DNA of 64,000 nt from Undibacterium piscinae (GTDB lineage Bacteria; Pseudomonadota; Gammaproteobacteria; Burkholderiales; Burkholderiaceae_D). Made by a program: the position numbers and the translations under genes. Where the stretch lies: NCBI GenBank assembly GCA_003970805.2, contig CP051152.1:3720001-3784000 (forward strand), written 5' to 3'. This document shows, piece by piece, positions 47,101 to 57,555 of the stretch (its first letter is position 1; each line of letters starts with the position of its first letter). The notes beneath the pieces were generated by a model. It worked only from the letters and a program-made list of their open reading frames with translations, was not told where the DNA came from and did not search any database.

Positions 47101-50100
47101 CCACAGTGACCGGCACTGCCGGTAACTACAGCTACAGCGTCGCAGTACCTGGGGCTGATTTACTGGGCAACGGCAATGTCCACGCCAGCGTCAGCACAAT
47201 GAGTGCCTCTGGCAATCCGTCCACTGCAGCGACTGACCATACTTACACAGTCGACACCACAGCCAGCGCCAGTATCACCATCGCCACGGTCGCCGGAGAC
47301 GACATCGTCAACGCTGCAGAATCGAATAAACCTGTCACCTTAAGCGGCACGGTAAGCGGCGACGCCAAAGCCGGTGATATCGTAACCCTGACTGTGGGTA
47401 CCCACACCTACAACGCCACAGTGACCGGCACAGCGGGTAACTACAGCTACAGCGTGGCCGTACCAGGCGCTGATTTACTGGGCAACGGCAATGTCCACGC
47501 CAGCGTCAGCAGCACCGACACGGCCGGCAATCCAGCAGTAGCAACAGCCGACCATACTTACACAGTTGACACCACAGCCAGCGCCAGTATCACCATCGCC
47601 ACGGTCGCCGGAGACGACATCGTCAACGCTGCAGAATCGAATAAACCTGTCACCTTAAGCGGCACGGTAGGCGGCGACGCCAAAGCCGGTGATATCGTGA
47701 CCCTGACCGTCGGTACCCACACCTACAACGCCACAGTGACCGGCACTGCCGGTAACTACAGCTACAGCGTCGCAGTACCTGGGGCTGATTTACTGGGCAA
47801 CGGCAATGTTCACGCCAGCGTCAGCAGCACCGACACGGCGGGCAATCCAGCAGTAGCAACAGCCGACCATACTTACACAGTCGACACCACCGCCAGCGCC
47901 AGCATCACCATCGCGACGGTAGCCGGAGACGACATCGTCAACGCTGCAGAATCAGGCTCCGGTAAGCTCGTCACCTTAAGCGGCACGGTAGGCGGTGACG
48001 CCAAAGCCGGTGATATCGTAACCCTGACTGTGGGTACCCACACCTACAACGCCACAGTGACCGGCACAGCGGGTAACTACAGCTACAGCGTGGCCGTACC
48101 AGGCGCTGATTTACTGGGCAACGGCAATGTCCACGCCAGCGTCAGCAGCACCGACACGGCCGGCAATCCAGCAGTAGCAACAGCCGACCATACTTACACA
48201 GTTGACACCACAGCCAGCGCCAGTATCACCATCGCCACGGTAGCCGGAGACGACATCGTCAACGCCGCAGAATCGAATAAACCGGTCACCTTAAGCGGCA
48301 CGGTAGGCGGCGACGCCAAAGCCGGTGATATCGTGACCCTGACCGTCGGTACCCACACCTACAACGCCACAGTGACCGGCACTGCCGGTAACTACAGCTA
48401 CAGCGTCGCAGTACCTGGGGCTGATTTACTGGGCAACGGCAATGTTCACGCCAGCGTCAGTAGCACCGACGCGGCCGGCAATCCAGCGGTAGCAACAGCT
48501 GACCATACTTACACAGTTGACACCACAGCCAACGCCAGTATCACCATCGCGACGGTAGCCGGAGACGACATCGTCAACGCTGCAGAGTCGAATAAACCTG
48601 TCACCTTAAGCGGCACGGTAGGTGGTGACGCCAAAGCCGGTGATATCGTAACCCTGACCGTTGGTACCCACACCTACAACGCCACAGTGACCGGCACTGC
48701 CGGTAACTACAGCTACAGCGTCGCAGTACCTGGGGCTGATTTACTGGGCAACGGCAATGTCCACGCCAGCGTCAGCAGCACCGACGCGGCCGGCAATCCA
48801 GCGGTAGCAACAGCTGACCATACTTACACAGTCGACACCACAGCCAGCGCCAGTATCACCATCGCCACGGTCGCCGGAGACGACATCGTCAACGCTGCAG
48901 AATCGAATAAACCTGTCACCTTAAGCGGCACGGTAGGCGGCGACGCCAAAGCCGGTGATATCGTAACCCTGACTGTGGGTACCCACACCTACAACGCCAC
49001 AGTGACCGGCACTGCCGGTAACTACAGCTACAGCGTCGCAGTACCTGGGGCTGATTTACTGGGCAACGGCAATGTCCACGCCAGCGTCAGCAGCACCGAC
49101 ACGGCCGGCAATCCAGCAGTAGCAACAGCGGACCATACTTACACAGTCGACACCACAGCCAACGCCAGTATCACCATCGCCACGGTCGCCGGAGACGACA
49201 TCGTCAACGCTGCAGAATCGAATAAACCGGTCACCTTAAGCGGCACGGTAAGCGGCGACGCCAAAGCCGGTGATATCGTGACCCTGACCGTTGGTACCCA
49301 CACCTACAACGCCACAGTGACCGGCACTGCCGGTAACTACAGCTACAGCGTCGCAGTACCTGGGGCTGATTTACTGGGCAACGGCAATGTTCACGCCAGC
49401 GTCAGCACAATGAGTGCCTCTGGCAATCCGTCCACTGCAGCGACTGACCATACTTACACAGTCGACACCACAGCGAGCGCCAGTATCACCATCGCCACGG
49501 TCGCCGGAGACGACATCGTCAACGCTGCAGAATCGAATAAACCTGTCACCTTAAGCGGCACGGTAAGCGGCGACGCCAAAGCCGGTGATATCGTGACCCT
49601 GACCGTTGGTACCCACACCTACAACGCCACAGTGACCGGCACTGCCGGTAACTACAGCTACAGCGTCGCAGTACCTGGGGCTGATTTACTGGGCAACGGC
49701 AATGTCCACGCCAGCGTCAGCACAATGAGTGCCTCTGGCAATCCGTCCACTGCAGCGACTGACCATACTTACACAGTCGACACCACAGCGAGCGCCAGTA
49801 TCACCATCGCCACGGTCGCCGGAGACGACATCGTCAACGCTGCAGAATCGAATAAACCGGTCACCTTAAGCGGCACGGTAAGCGGCGACGCCAAAGCCGG
49901 TGATATCGTGACCCTGACCGTTGGTACCCACACCTACAACGCCACAGTGACCGGCACTGCCGGTAACTACAGCTACAGCGTCGCAGTACCTGGGGCTGAT
50001 TTACTGGGCAACGGCAATGTTCACGCCAGCGTCAGCAGCACCGACACGGCCGGCAATCCAGCGGTAGCAACAGCTGACCATACTTACACAGTCGACACCA

Positions 50101-53100
50101 CAGCCAGCGCCAGTATCACCATCGCCACGGTCGCCGGAGACGATATCGTCAACGCTGCAGAATCGAATAAACCTGTCACCTTAAGCGGCACGGTAAGCGG
50201 CGACGCCAAAGCCGGTGATATCGTGACCCTGACCGTTGGTACCCACACCTACAACGCCACAGTGACCGGCACTGCCGGTAACTACAGCTACAGCGTCGCA
50301 GTACCTGGGGCTGATTTACTGGGCAACGGCAATGTTCACGCCAGCGTCAGTAGCACCGACGCGGCCGGCAATCCAGCGGTAGCAACAGCTGACCATACTT
50401 ACACAGTTGACACCACAGCCAACGCCAGTATCACCATCGCTACGGTCGCCGGTGACGACATCGTCAATGCTGCAGAATCAGGCTCCGGTAAGCTCGTCAC
50501 CTTAAGCGGCACGGTAGGCGGTGACGCCAAAGCCGGTGATATCGTGACCCTGACCGTCGGTACCCACACCTACAACGCCACAGTGACCGGCACTGCCGGT
50601 AACTACAGCTACAGCGTCGCAGTACCTGGGGCTGATTTACTGGGCAACGGCAATGTTCACGCCAGCGTCAGCAGCACCGACACGGCGGGCAATCCAGCAG
50701 TAGCAACAGCCGACCATACTTACACAGTCGACACCACCGCCAGCGCCAGCATCACCATCGCGACGGTAGCCGGTGACGACATCGTCAACGCTGCAGAATC
50801 AGGCTCCGGTAAGCTCGTCACCTTAAGCGGCACGGTAGGCGGCGACGCCAAAGCCGGTGATATCGTGACCCTGACTGTGGGTGCCCACACCTACAACGCC
50901 ACAGTGACTGGCACTGCCGGTAACTACAGCTACAGCGTCGCAGTACCTGGGGCTGATTTACTGGGCAACGGCAATGTCCACGCCAGCGTCAGCAGCACCG
51001 ACACGGCGGGCAATCCAGCAGTAGCAACAGCCGACCATACTTACACAGTCGACACCACCGCCAGCGCCAGCATCACCATCGCGACGGTAGCCGGAGACGA
51101 CATCGTCAACGCTGCAGAATCAGGCTCCGGTAAGCTCGTCACCTTAAGCGGCACGGTAGGCGGTGACGCCAAAGCCGGTGATATCGTAACCCTGACTGTG
51201 GGTACCCACACCTACAACGCCACAGTGACCGGCACAGCGGGTAACTACAGCTACAGCGTGGCCGTACCAGGCGCTGATTTACTGGGCAACGGCAATGTCC
51301 ACGCCAGCGTCAGCAGCACCGACACGGCCGGCAATCCAGCAGTAGCAACAGCCGACCATACTTACACAGTTGACACCACAGCCAGCGCCAGTATCACCAT
51401 CGCCACGGTAGCCGGAGACGACATCGTCAACGCTGCAGAATCAGGCTCCGGTAAGCTCGTCACCTTAAGCGGCACGGTAGGCGGTGACGCCAAAGCCGGT
51501 GATATCGTAACCCTGACTGTGGGTACCCACACCTACAACGCCACAGTGACCGGCACAGCGGGTAACTACAGCTACAGCGTGGCCGTACCAGGCGCTGATT
51601 TACTGGGCAACGGCAATGTCCACGCCAGCGTCAGCAGCACCGACACGGCCGGCAATCCAGCAGTAGCAACAGCCGACCATACTTACACAGTTGACACCAC
51701 AGCCAGCGCCAGTATCACCATCGCCACGGTAGCCGGAGACGACATCGTCAACGCCGCAGAATCGAATAAACCGGTCACCTTAAGCGGCACGGTAGGCGGC
51801 GACGCCAAAGCCGGTGATATCGTGACCCTGACCGTCGGTACCCACACCTACAACGCCACAGTGACCGGCACTGCCGGTAACTACAGCTACAGCGTCGCAG
51901 TACCTGGGGCTGATTTACTGGGCAACGGCAATGTTCACGCCAGCGTCAGCACAATGAGTGCCTCTGGCAATCCGTCCACTGCAGCGACTGACCATACTTA
52001 CACAGTCGACACCACAGCGAGCGCCAGTATCACCATCGCTACGGTCGCCGGTGACGACATCGTCAATGCTGCAGAATCAGGCTCCGGTAAGCTCGTCACC
52101 TTAAGCGGCACGGTAGGCGGTGACGCCAAAGCCGGTGATATCGTAACCCTGACTGTGGGTACCCACACCTACAACGCCACAGTGACCGGCACAGCGGGTA
52201 ACTACAGCTACAGCGTGGCCGTACCAGGCGCTGATTTACTGGGCAACGGCAATGTCCACGCCAGCGTCAGCAGCACCGACACGGCCGGCAATCCAGCAGT
52301 AGCAACAGCCGACCATACTTACACAGTCGACACCACCGGACCTGCAGTTGCAGCGCAAACTTTTAGCTATGCTGAGAACAGTGCTGCTAATAGCGTTATC
52401 CTAATGTGATGGCCAGTGATGCCAAGGGTGTGACAGGCTACAAGTTCACCGTGACTGGCACCAATACCAGCGCTGATGGCTACTATCAAATCGATAGCAC
52501 CGGCGCCATTACCTTGACTGCAGCCGGAGCGGCTTCGGCCGTGAACGACTTTGAGCAAGGCCCCAACACTGGTAACTATAGCGTTACGGTGTTTGATGCA
52601 GCAGGTAACAGCACCGCTGCGATCATTACTTTAAAAGAAAGCAACGTGAACGAGGCTCCGGTTGCTGTCGATGATCGCTACACGATGTCAGAAGATGGCA
52701 GCGCGATTACATTGAGCGGTGATAGTGATCTGAGTGTGCAAGACGTCCAGCACTGGACCTTTAATGAGGGGACTGGTGCGACCACGACGAATAGCTATCC
52801 TACGCCAGATCAGGTGGGTACACGCACCGATGGCATTGCCGGTGGTACAGATAAGAGCCCAACATTTACCGCGAGCGGTCATGAAGGGGCTGGCATGCAG
52901 TTCAACGGTGTCTGGTCCGGTACCAGCAGCGCACGTGATGGCGGTTATGTTGCGTTGCCCACTTCCGTTACCGATCCATTACGCGGTGATGGTGCTGGCG
53001 GTGGTAGTGCTTCGCTGGTGTTCTGGATCAAGACCACGCAAACCGGCGGCACGATAGGTTGGGACTCACCTAGCGTGATAGGTATGGAAAACAATGGCGG

Positions 53101-54334
53101 CACTACCGATATCCAGTGGGGGTGGTTGGATAGCGCAGGCCGTATCGGTTTCGGGATGGCAGATACGCTTGGTTTCCAGAGTACGAAACCGGTGAATGAT
53201 GGTGCCTGGCATCATGTGGCAATGAGCCACAATTTCACAACCGGAGCGACGGAAGTATGGGTGGATGGTGTGCTTAATAGCTCTGGCAATATCTTGCCGG
53301 GAGCGATTATGCCGAATAAATTCCTAGGCTTTGGCGTTACTGCCGATGACGGGGCTGCGACTGATCGCTACTTAAATGGCACCTTGGATGATGCGCGTAT
53401 CTATGGCAAAGTCTTGACTGCGTCGCAGATTCAGGCCATTTATGCGGTCGAGAGCAATAATCTAGGTGCTAATGCCGTACTTGATAATGACGGCGGTGCC
53501 GTGCGTTTTGCGCTGGTTGGCAATGACTACAATCACGTCGAAGTCACTGGTGCCCCGGTTGGCGCAACGTTTTCTGATGGTGTTGGCGGACATAGCATCA
53601 CGGTTGCTACAGTAGGGCAGGTGGTCGACCTTACCGGTTGGACGCAGTCGGAGTTGGCTATTAGTAATCTTGGTAGCAACTCCACCTTGTTGGCTATCAA
53701 TGCTACAGGTACGACAGCGGGCGATTCGGTGACACAGTTCGTCAATGTCGTTACTGGTAGTACGGTATTTAATGGTACGTCAGGCATTGATACTCTGACA
53801 GGTACTGCGGGATCAGACTTCCTTGCCGGCATGAACGGAAATGACACGATCAATGCAGCTGGCGGCGACGACAGGATATTCGGTGGCGCGGGTAATGACA
53901 GCATCAATGCAGGTACAGGTAATGATGTTCTGATAGGTGGTGCCGGCAACGACACACTGACTGGCGGCACCGGTGCTGATACCTTTAGTTGGTCGCTGGC
54001 TGATCGTGGCACGACAGTGGTCCCTGCAACGGATAGGATTACGGACTTTGATACTGCTGCATTTAATGCCGGTGGTGACAGGCTCGATCTGAGAGATTTG
54101 CTGCAGGGCGAGAGTCATGCTGCCGGTGCAGGCAATTTAGGTAATTATCTGCATTTTGAAAAAGGGGCAACGGATACGGTCGTACATATCAGTAGTACCG
54201 GTGCTTTTGCGACAGGGTTTGTTGCATCTAAAGACGATCAGGTGATCACTCTGAGCAATGTATTGTTAGCCGGTGCCGATGATGCCGCAATCATCAATGA
54301 CTTGCTGACCAAAGGGAAATTGATCGTTGACTAA
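44119..54334 (+). CDS. Giant LapA/BapA-like RTX adhesin with retention module (several frameshifts)
   Basis: Cell-surface biofilm adhesin of about 3,400 residues exported by the adjacent type I system. Order: N-terminal retention module (residues 1-120, ANIVGKVVALQGLAIVRS) with the LapG-type cleavage motif TAAG at about residues 116-119 (44463-44474); scrambled repeat remnants (44562-44900); 23 complete Ig-like repeats of 105 or 107 residues; a cadherin-like unit; a LamG/concanavalin-like domain (52735-53455); RTX nonapeptides such as GGAGNDTLTGGTGAD (53770-53985); C-terminal secretion signal ending KGKLIVD. Frame breaks at 44261 (a missing C restores NARVELAFDQG), within 44640-44900 and near 52402. 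I treat these as sequence errors, so this is one gene. Confidence 0.92.
44562..52335 (+). repeat. Tandem array of 315/321-bp adhesin repeats
   Basis: From 44901 there is one partial and 23 complete units. The unit is 315 bp (105 residues), or 321 bp in six units where ESNKPV is replaced by ESGSGKLV. Further variants are GGD or SGD after SGTV, and SSTDTAG, SSTDAAG or STMSASG near the end. The lengths account exactly for the 2502-residue frame (51 + 23x105 + 12 + 24). The variants are mixed in a mosaic order, indicating gene conversion or unequal crossing-over. The first 340 bases (44562-44900) contain cut-down pieces of the same unit in broken frames. Confidence 0.97.
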
Positions 54335-54362
54335 GTTCAGATAACGCTGAATGTCATGATGT

Positions 54363-54400
54363 AAAAAGGCCAGGTCGATTTATTCGAACTGGCTTTTTTA
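54363..54400 (+). terminator. Rho-independent terminator of the adhesin gene
   Basis: CCAG-G-TCGA and TCGA-A-CTGG pair around TTTAT with one mismatch, extended by AAAGG/CTTTT, then six T. It lies 29 bases after the adhesin stop. Confidence 0.8.
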
Positions 54401-54597
54401 GCCATATACGTAAGAGCAATAAGTTAGCAACATAAATTTGGCCGGTAGTAGTGTCTGGCTCGTAATCATCGTAAGTACTAGCGCTAAGGCTAGTCTGGAG
54501 GTGCGTTTGGGAATAGCCAGCGGGAGTGCCGGTATTGCTTTGGGTAATGCACTTACCGTGCATTGAAGGGGGTGCGATCTGCGTAAAAATCTGCCTT
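54401..54597. other. Intergenic region between the adhesin and lapD-like genes
   Basis: The two genes converge here. No credible gene was found; a 106-residue minus-strand open frame across it has no ribosome site and overlaps the lapD-like 3' end, so it is not called. Confidence 0.5.
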
Positions 54598-54637
54598 CCT
54601 CTGAAACCGAGACGACTAATTGCCTCGGTTTCAGAGG
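54598..54637 (-). terminator. 14-bp perfect hairpin after the lapD-like gene
   Basis: CCTCTGAAACCGAG (54598-54611) pairs perfectly with CTCGGTTTCAGAGG (54624-54637) around a 12-base loop, five bases after the lapD-like stop. On the minus strand it is followed by AAGGCAGATTTTTA, so a T run is present but slightly displaced. Confidence 0.75.
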
Positions 54638-54642
54638 AGGAT

Positions 54643-56568
54643 TTAATTGCTTTGAGTATCTGTTGCCAGACCAATTGCCGGGCCTGTTACGCCATTGATG
54701 CTAAGTCCGGACAAGGTCGTCAATTCGGCTGCGGAACTGACGCCTTCTGCAAATATCTGCAAACCCATTCTATGTACGATAGAGCCTATGCCTTTGACGA
54801 AGGCCTGATTGGCGTCATTAATATCAATGCCGCGTATAAAGCCACCATCGACTTTGACGTAGTCTAACTTGAGGTCGTGCAGTAGATTAATTTTATCGAA
54901 CTGGCGACCGAAGTGCTCTAAGCCAAGTTTGCAACCGCTGCTACCAACGTCTGCGTGGAACGAACGGAATGCATCCAGGTTGGCAAACACACCGTTCTCC
55001 GGTACTTCCAGCCACAGACGCTTGCTGATAGCCGGGCGCGACAATAACAGGGCGCGTAATTGCTCCCGGAAACTAGCGTTCTGTATCGATTGTGCCGATA
55101 GGTTGACGGCAATATCATTTACTTCGCTATTCCGGGCTAATTCATCCAAGGCCAGATTGACAGCGGCCAGATCGAGTTTGTCTGTGAGTCCGAGGCGTTC
55201 CGCAATCGGTAGAAAACGTCCGGCAGGGAACCATTCACCACCAAACATCAGGCGTAAGGCCGCCTCGGTGTGAATCCGTTTTCCATCAAAATCGACAACC
55301 GGGAATAAGGCTAGTTTGACCCATTGCTGTTCCAGCGCACGTTGTATCAGCTTAGACCATTCGTCGCTACTCTTTGGCGCTTGCTCGATATTTAAAGGCG
55401 CCGCTTTGCGTATGTCGCTGATGCCACCGATTTCTGCCGCAGCGACCGCCCCATCGACTTGTGATAGCAGCGCACCTGGGGCGATGCCAAATTCAAATTC
55501 ACCGAAACCTATGAAAACCGCCGTCGGATTATCGGTGATTTCAGTTAGCTCTTTGCAGATACTCTCCAATAACGTGCTAGTTACCGTGTCAGCCTCGGTT
55601 TGCCTGAACAGCAACGCAAAATCGGTACCGTTCAGGCGCGCAGCAAAGCCTTCAGGCAATGCATTTGCTTGAGTGTTGAGTAAGGAGCCTATCTTCTTGA
55701 GTAAAGCATCGACCTTATTGCGACCAAGTTGCTTATTGATTTCTGCCAGGTGAGATAGTCGTAGCATGATCAGGCTGCCGGGTGGCGCTTCTTCGGCCTC
55801 TACCATGACATGCAGTTGCCCCATAAAGTGGCTGCGGTTGGCCAGGCCGGAAACCGGATCGGTATTGGCTTGCCTGCGCAAGGCTTCCAGTCTTTCCGCT
55901 TCTTCGGCAAACATGGACTTGAGTAATCCTACAGTGGAATTCATCGCCGTTGAAAGTTGCCGTAATTCAGGAACTTTGGATTCCGGTGCCACGATAAAAC
56001 GACGTTCGCTCATCGCGCTGGCTTGTTCTATCACGGCACGCAGTGGCTTTCTCAGACGGCGCAAGATAAGAGTGCCGAGATAGCCGGCAATCAGACCGGA
56101 CAAGGCCAGTGTGGCAATCATCTCTTTAGTCGATTGCCATAAAGTTTGATAGGCAAAACTGCTTTGCGTCACAAGAGAAACCGTGCCCAATTGTTTCCAG
56201 CCACTGCTGATCTGTGCCTGACCTGGGGCGGATTGAATCGGGAAACTGCGTATGAACCAGTCCGGGACATCATTTTTTTCCGTCGCGGCAACCCGCCTGA
56301 TAATTTCTTTTCCGGCAGGATCGCTTACGCTGATCGAGGTGTAATGACCGCTGTCAAACAAAGCTGCAATGACCAATTCGAGTTCGATGGCATCGATATT
56401 TTTTTGGCTCAAAGATAATGCCAGCACGGTGGCGTTATCCGCATTTTTCATCCGCAGTTGCTCGTTCAGGTAGGCGCGTGAACTGAGGGTGGATGCCAGC
56501 AAGCTACCTATAGAGGCGAGCAGGGTACTGAGTATGATGGCAAGCCAAAGTTGACGATACATTGACAT
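54643..56568 (-). CDS. LapD-like c-di-GMP receptor (degenerate GGDEF-EAL, periplasmic sensor)
   Basis: Inner-membrane c-di-GMP receptor that controls the LapG protease. The 641-residue protein has helix 1 (LWLAIILSTLLASIGSLLA), a periplasmic LapD/MoxY domain to about residue 150, helix 2 (MIATLALSGLIAGYLGTLIL), a HAMP region (RRLRKPLRAVIEQASAMSE), a GGDEF domain whose signature is degraded to NGTDF, and an EAL domain where the motif reads TEAALRL. Loss of both catalytic motifs fits a receptor rather than an enzyme, as in P. fluorescens LapD. ATG 56568 has a strong AAGGAAG site. It is 84 bases after the lapG-like gene. Confidence 0.93.
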   Translation of the reverse strand: MSMYRQLWLAIILSTLLASIGSLLASTLSSRAYLNEQLRMKNADNATVLALSLSQKNIDAIELELVIAALFDSGHYTSISVSDPAGKEIIRRVAATEKNDVPDWFIRSFPIQSAPGQAQISSGWKQLGTVSLVTQSSFAYQTLWQSTKEMIATLALSGLIAGYLGTLILRRLRKPLRAVIEQASAMSERRFIVAPESKVPELRQLSTAMNSTVGLLKSMFAEEAERLEALRRQANTDPVSGLANRSHFMGQLHVMVEAEEAPPGSLIMLRLSHLAEINKQLGRNKVDALLKKIGSLLNTQANALPEGFAARLNGTDFALLFRQTEADTVTSTLLESICKELTEITDNPTAVFIGFGEFEFGIAPGALLSQVDGAVAAAEIGGISDIRKAAPLNIEQAPKSSDEWSKLIQRALEQQWVKLALFPVVDFDGKRIHTEAALRLMFGGEWFPAGRFLPIAERLGLTDKLDLAAVNLALDELARNSEVNDIAVNLSAQSIQNASFREQLRALLLSRPAISKRLWLEVPENGVFANLDAFRSFHADVGSSGCKLGLEHFGRQFDKINLLHDLKLDYVKVDGGFIRGIDINDANQAFVKGIGSIVHRMGLQIFAEGVSSAAELTTLSGLSINGVTGPAIGLATDTQSN

Positions 56569-56652
56569 TACACTTCCTTTTAAAAAAACAAAAAATTCCA
56601 GACATCGCTTGCTTTGCCTAAGTTGGCGGGGCATTGTAAGAGTGTATGGAAG

Positions 56653-57367
56653 CTATTCGAAACCTTCGCGGCGCGCACGCTCCAGCAGATCTTGCCAGCG
56701 GGTTAAGCGACTGGTACCACCGGGACCAAGAGCCGCATTGGCGGCTGCTCCGGCAAAGACGCCTTGACTGTTAAAGCTAAAAACCGGAAACAAATCACTG
56801 CGTCGTGAAGCAGGGCGGATCTCTGAAATGAGATTATCAAGAATCAGTGGCTCAGCGTCGGCAGACGGATAATATGCCAGTACCATATGCGCTTGCTGAA
56901 CACTGCTATTGGGGCCGCCTATGCGTGCTTTGACGTAGATCAGGCGCAACTGGTTATATCGGGATATTCATATTGCGTAAAGTGAAATATTTGGCAATTA
57001 CGTAATCTTCGCAATCGCCTTTCCCTTTGGCCAGGCTTTCCATTGGGGTTGCCCAGTAATCAGTTTGCCCCCATGCGTCCTGATCATCGGTGTAAAGAAT
57101 TTTCCGATTAAAAAGCTCATTCACTTTTTGCAACTTGGTCTCGATTGTTGCATCACCGTAGCTTTGCATGATGTTGTTCCAATCAACAAACGATTGTTGA
57201 TGTCCGCCGAGATTGCGTAACGCCGCTTGTAAGCGAGCCAGATCAAGTGCATTGCCCGGAATAAACACGAGTATGCTCAGCAGCGTGAATGCCAACTTCA
57301 TGAAGCCTGGAAATAAACGTCGTCGGGTCAGCAAGCGAATCTTTAGCAAAAGGTCAGGAATAGTCAT
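56653..57367 (-). CDS. LapG-like transglutaminase-type cysteine protease (frameshifted)
   Basis: Periplasmic protease that cleaves the retention module of LapA-type adhesins. After an N-terminal signal/membrane segment (LAFTLLSILVFIPGNALDLA) the DUF920/BTLCP fold shows FVDWNNIMQSYGDATIETKL, the catalytic Cys in KGKGDCEDYVIAKY, the His in QQAHMVLAYYPSA and the Asp in LILDNLISEI. The frame breaks near 56957-56960; removing one base gives NIPINQLRLIYVKAR and a 237-residue protein. It is the first gene of a lapG-lapD operon, the standard arrangement. Confidence 0.9.
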
Positions 57368-57504
57368 GCCGTAAGTAAAAATTTCTAGACTTACAACCTT
57401 AGAATCAGTTCCTCACTATATATCAATCTGCTGTTAACTTCACTGCTTCCGTGCAACATTAGTCCAGTTTCTGACGGCATTGCCGCACTTGCCAGAGACG
57501 AAGT

Positions 57505-57543
57505 AAAAATAGCCCGTAGCGTCTCATCTACGGGCTATTTTTT
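57505..57543 (-). terminator. Terminator of the TolC-like gene
   Basis: AAAAATAGCCCGTAG pairs with CTACGGGCTATTTTT around an 8-base loop, with A and T runs on both sides. It lies just after the stop (57556, minus strand) of the TolC-like gene and separates it from lapG. Confidence 0.9.
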
Positions 57544-57555
57544 AGGATGTTCAGA

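Noticed and set aside
44562..52335. Long array of regularly spaced repeats as a possible CRISPR or satellite
   Set aside because: The unit is 315/321 bp, is in one reading frame throughout and encodes Ig-like adhesin domains; there are no short repeats with unique spacers.
54354..54674. 106-residue minus-strand open frame after the lapD-like gene
   Set aside because: It runs through two terminator hairpins and overlaps the end of the lapD-like gene in another frame; no ribosome site.
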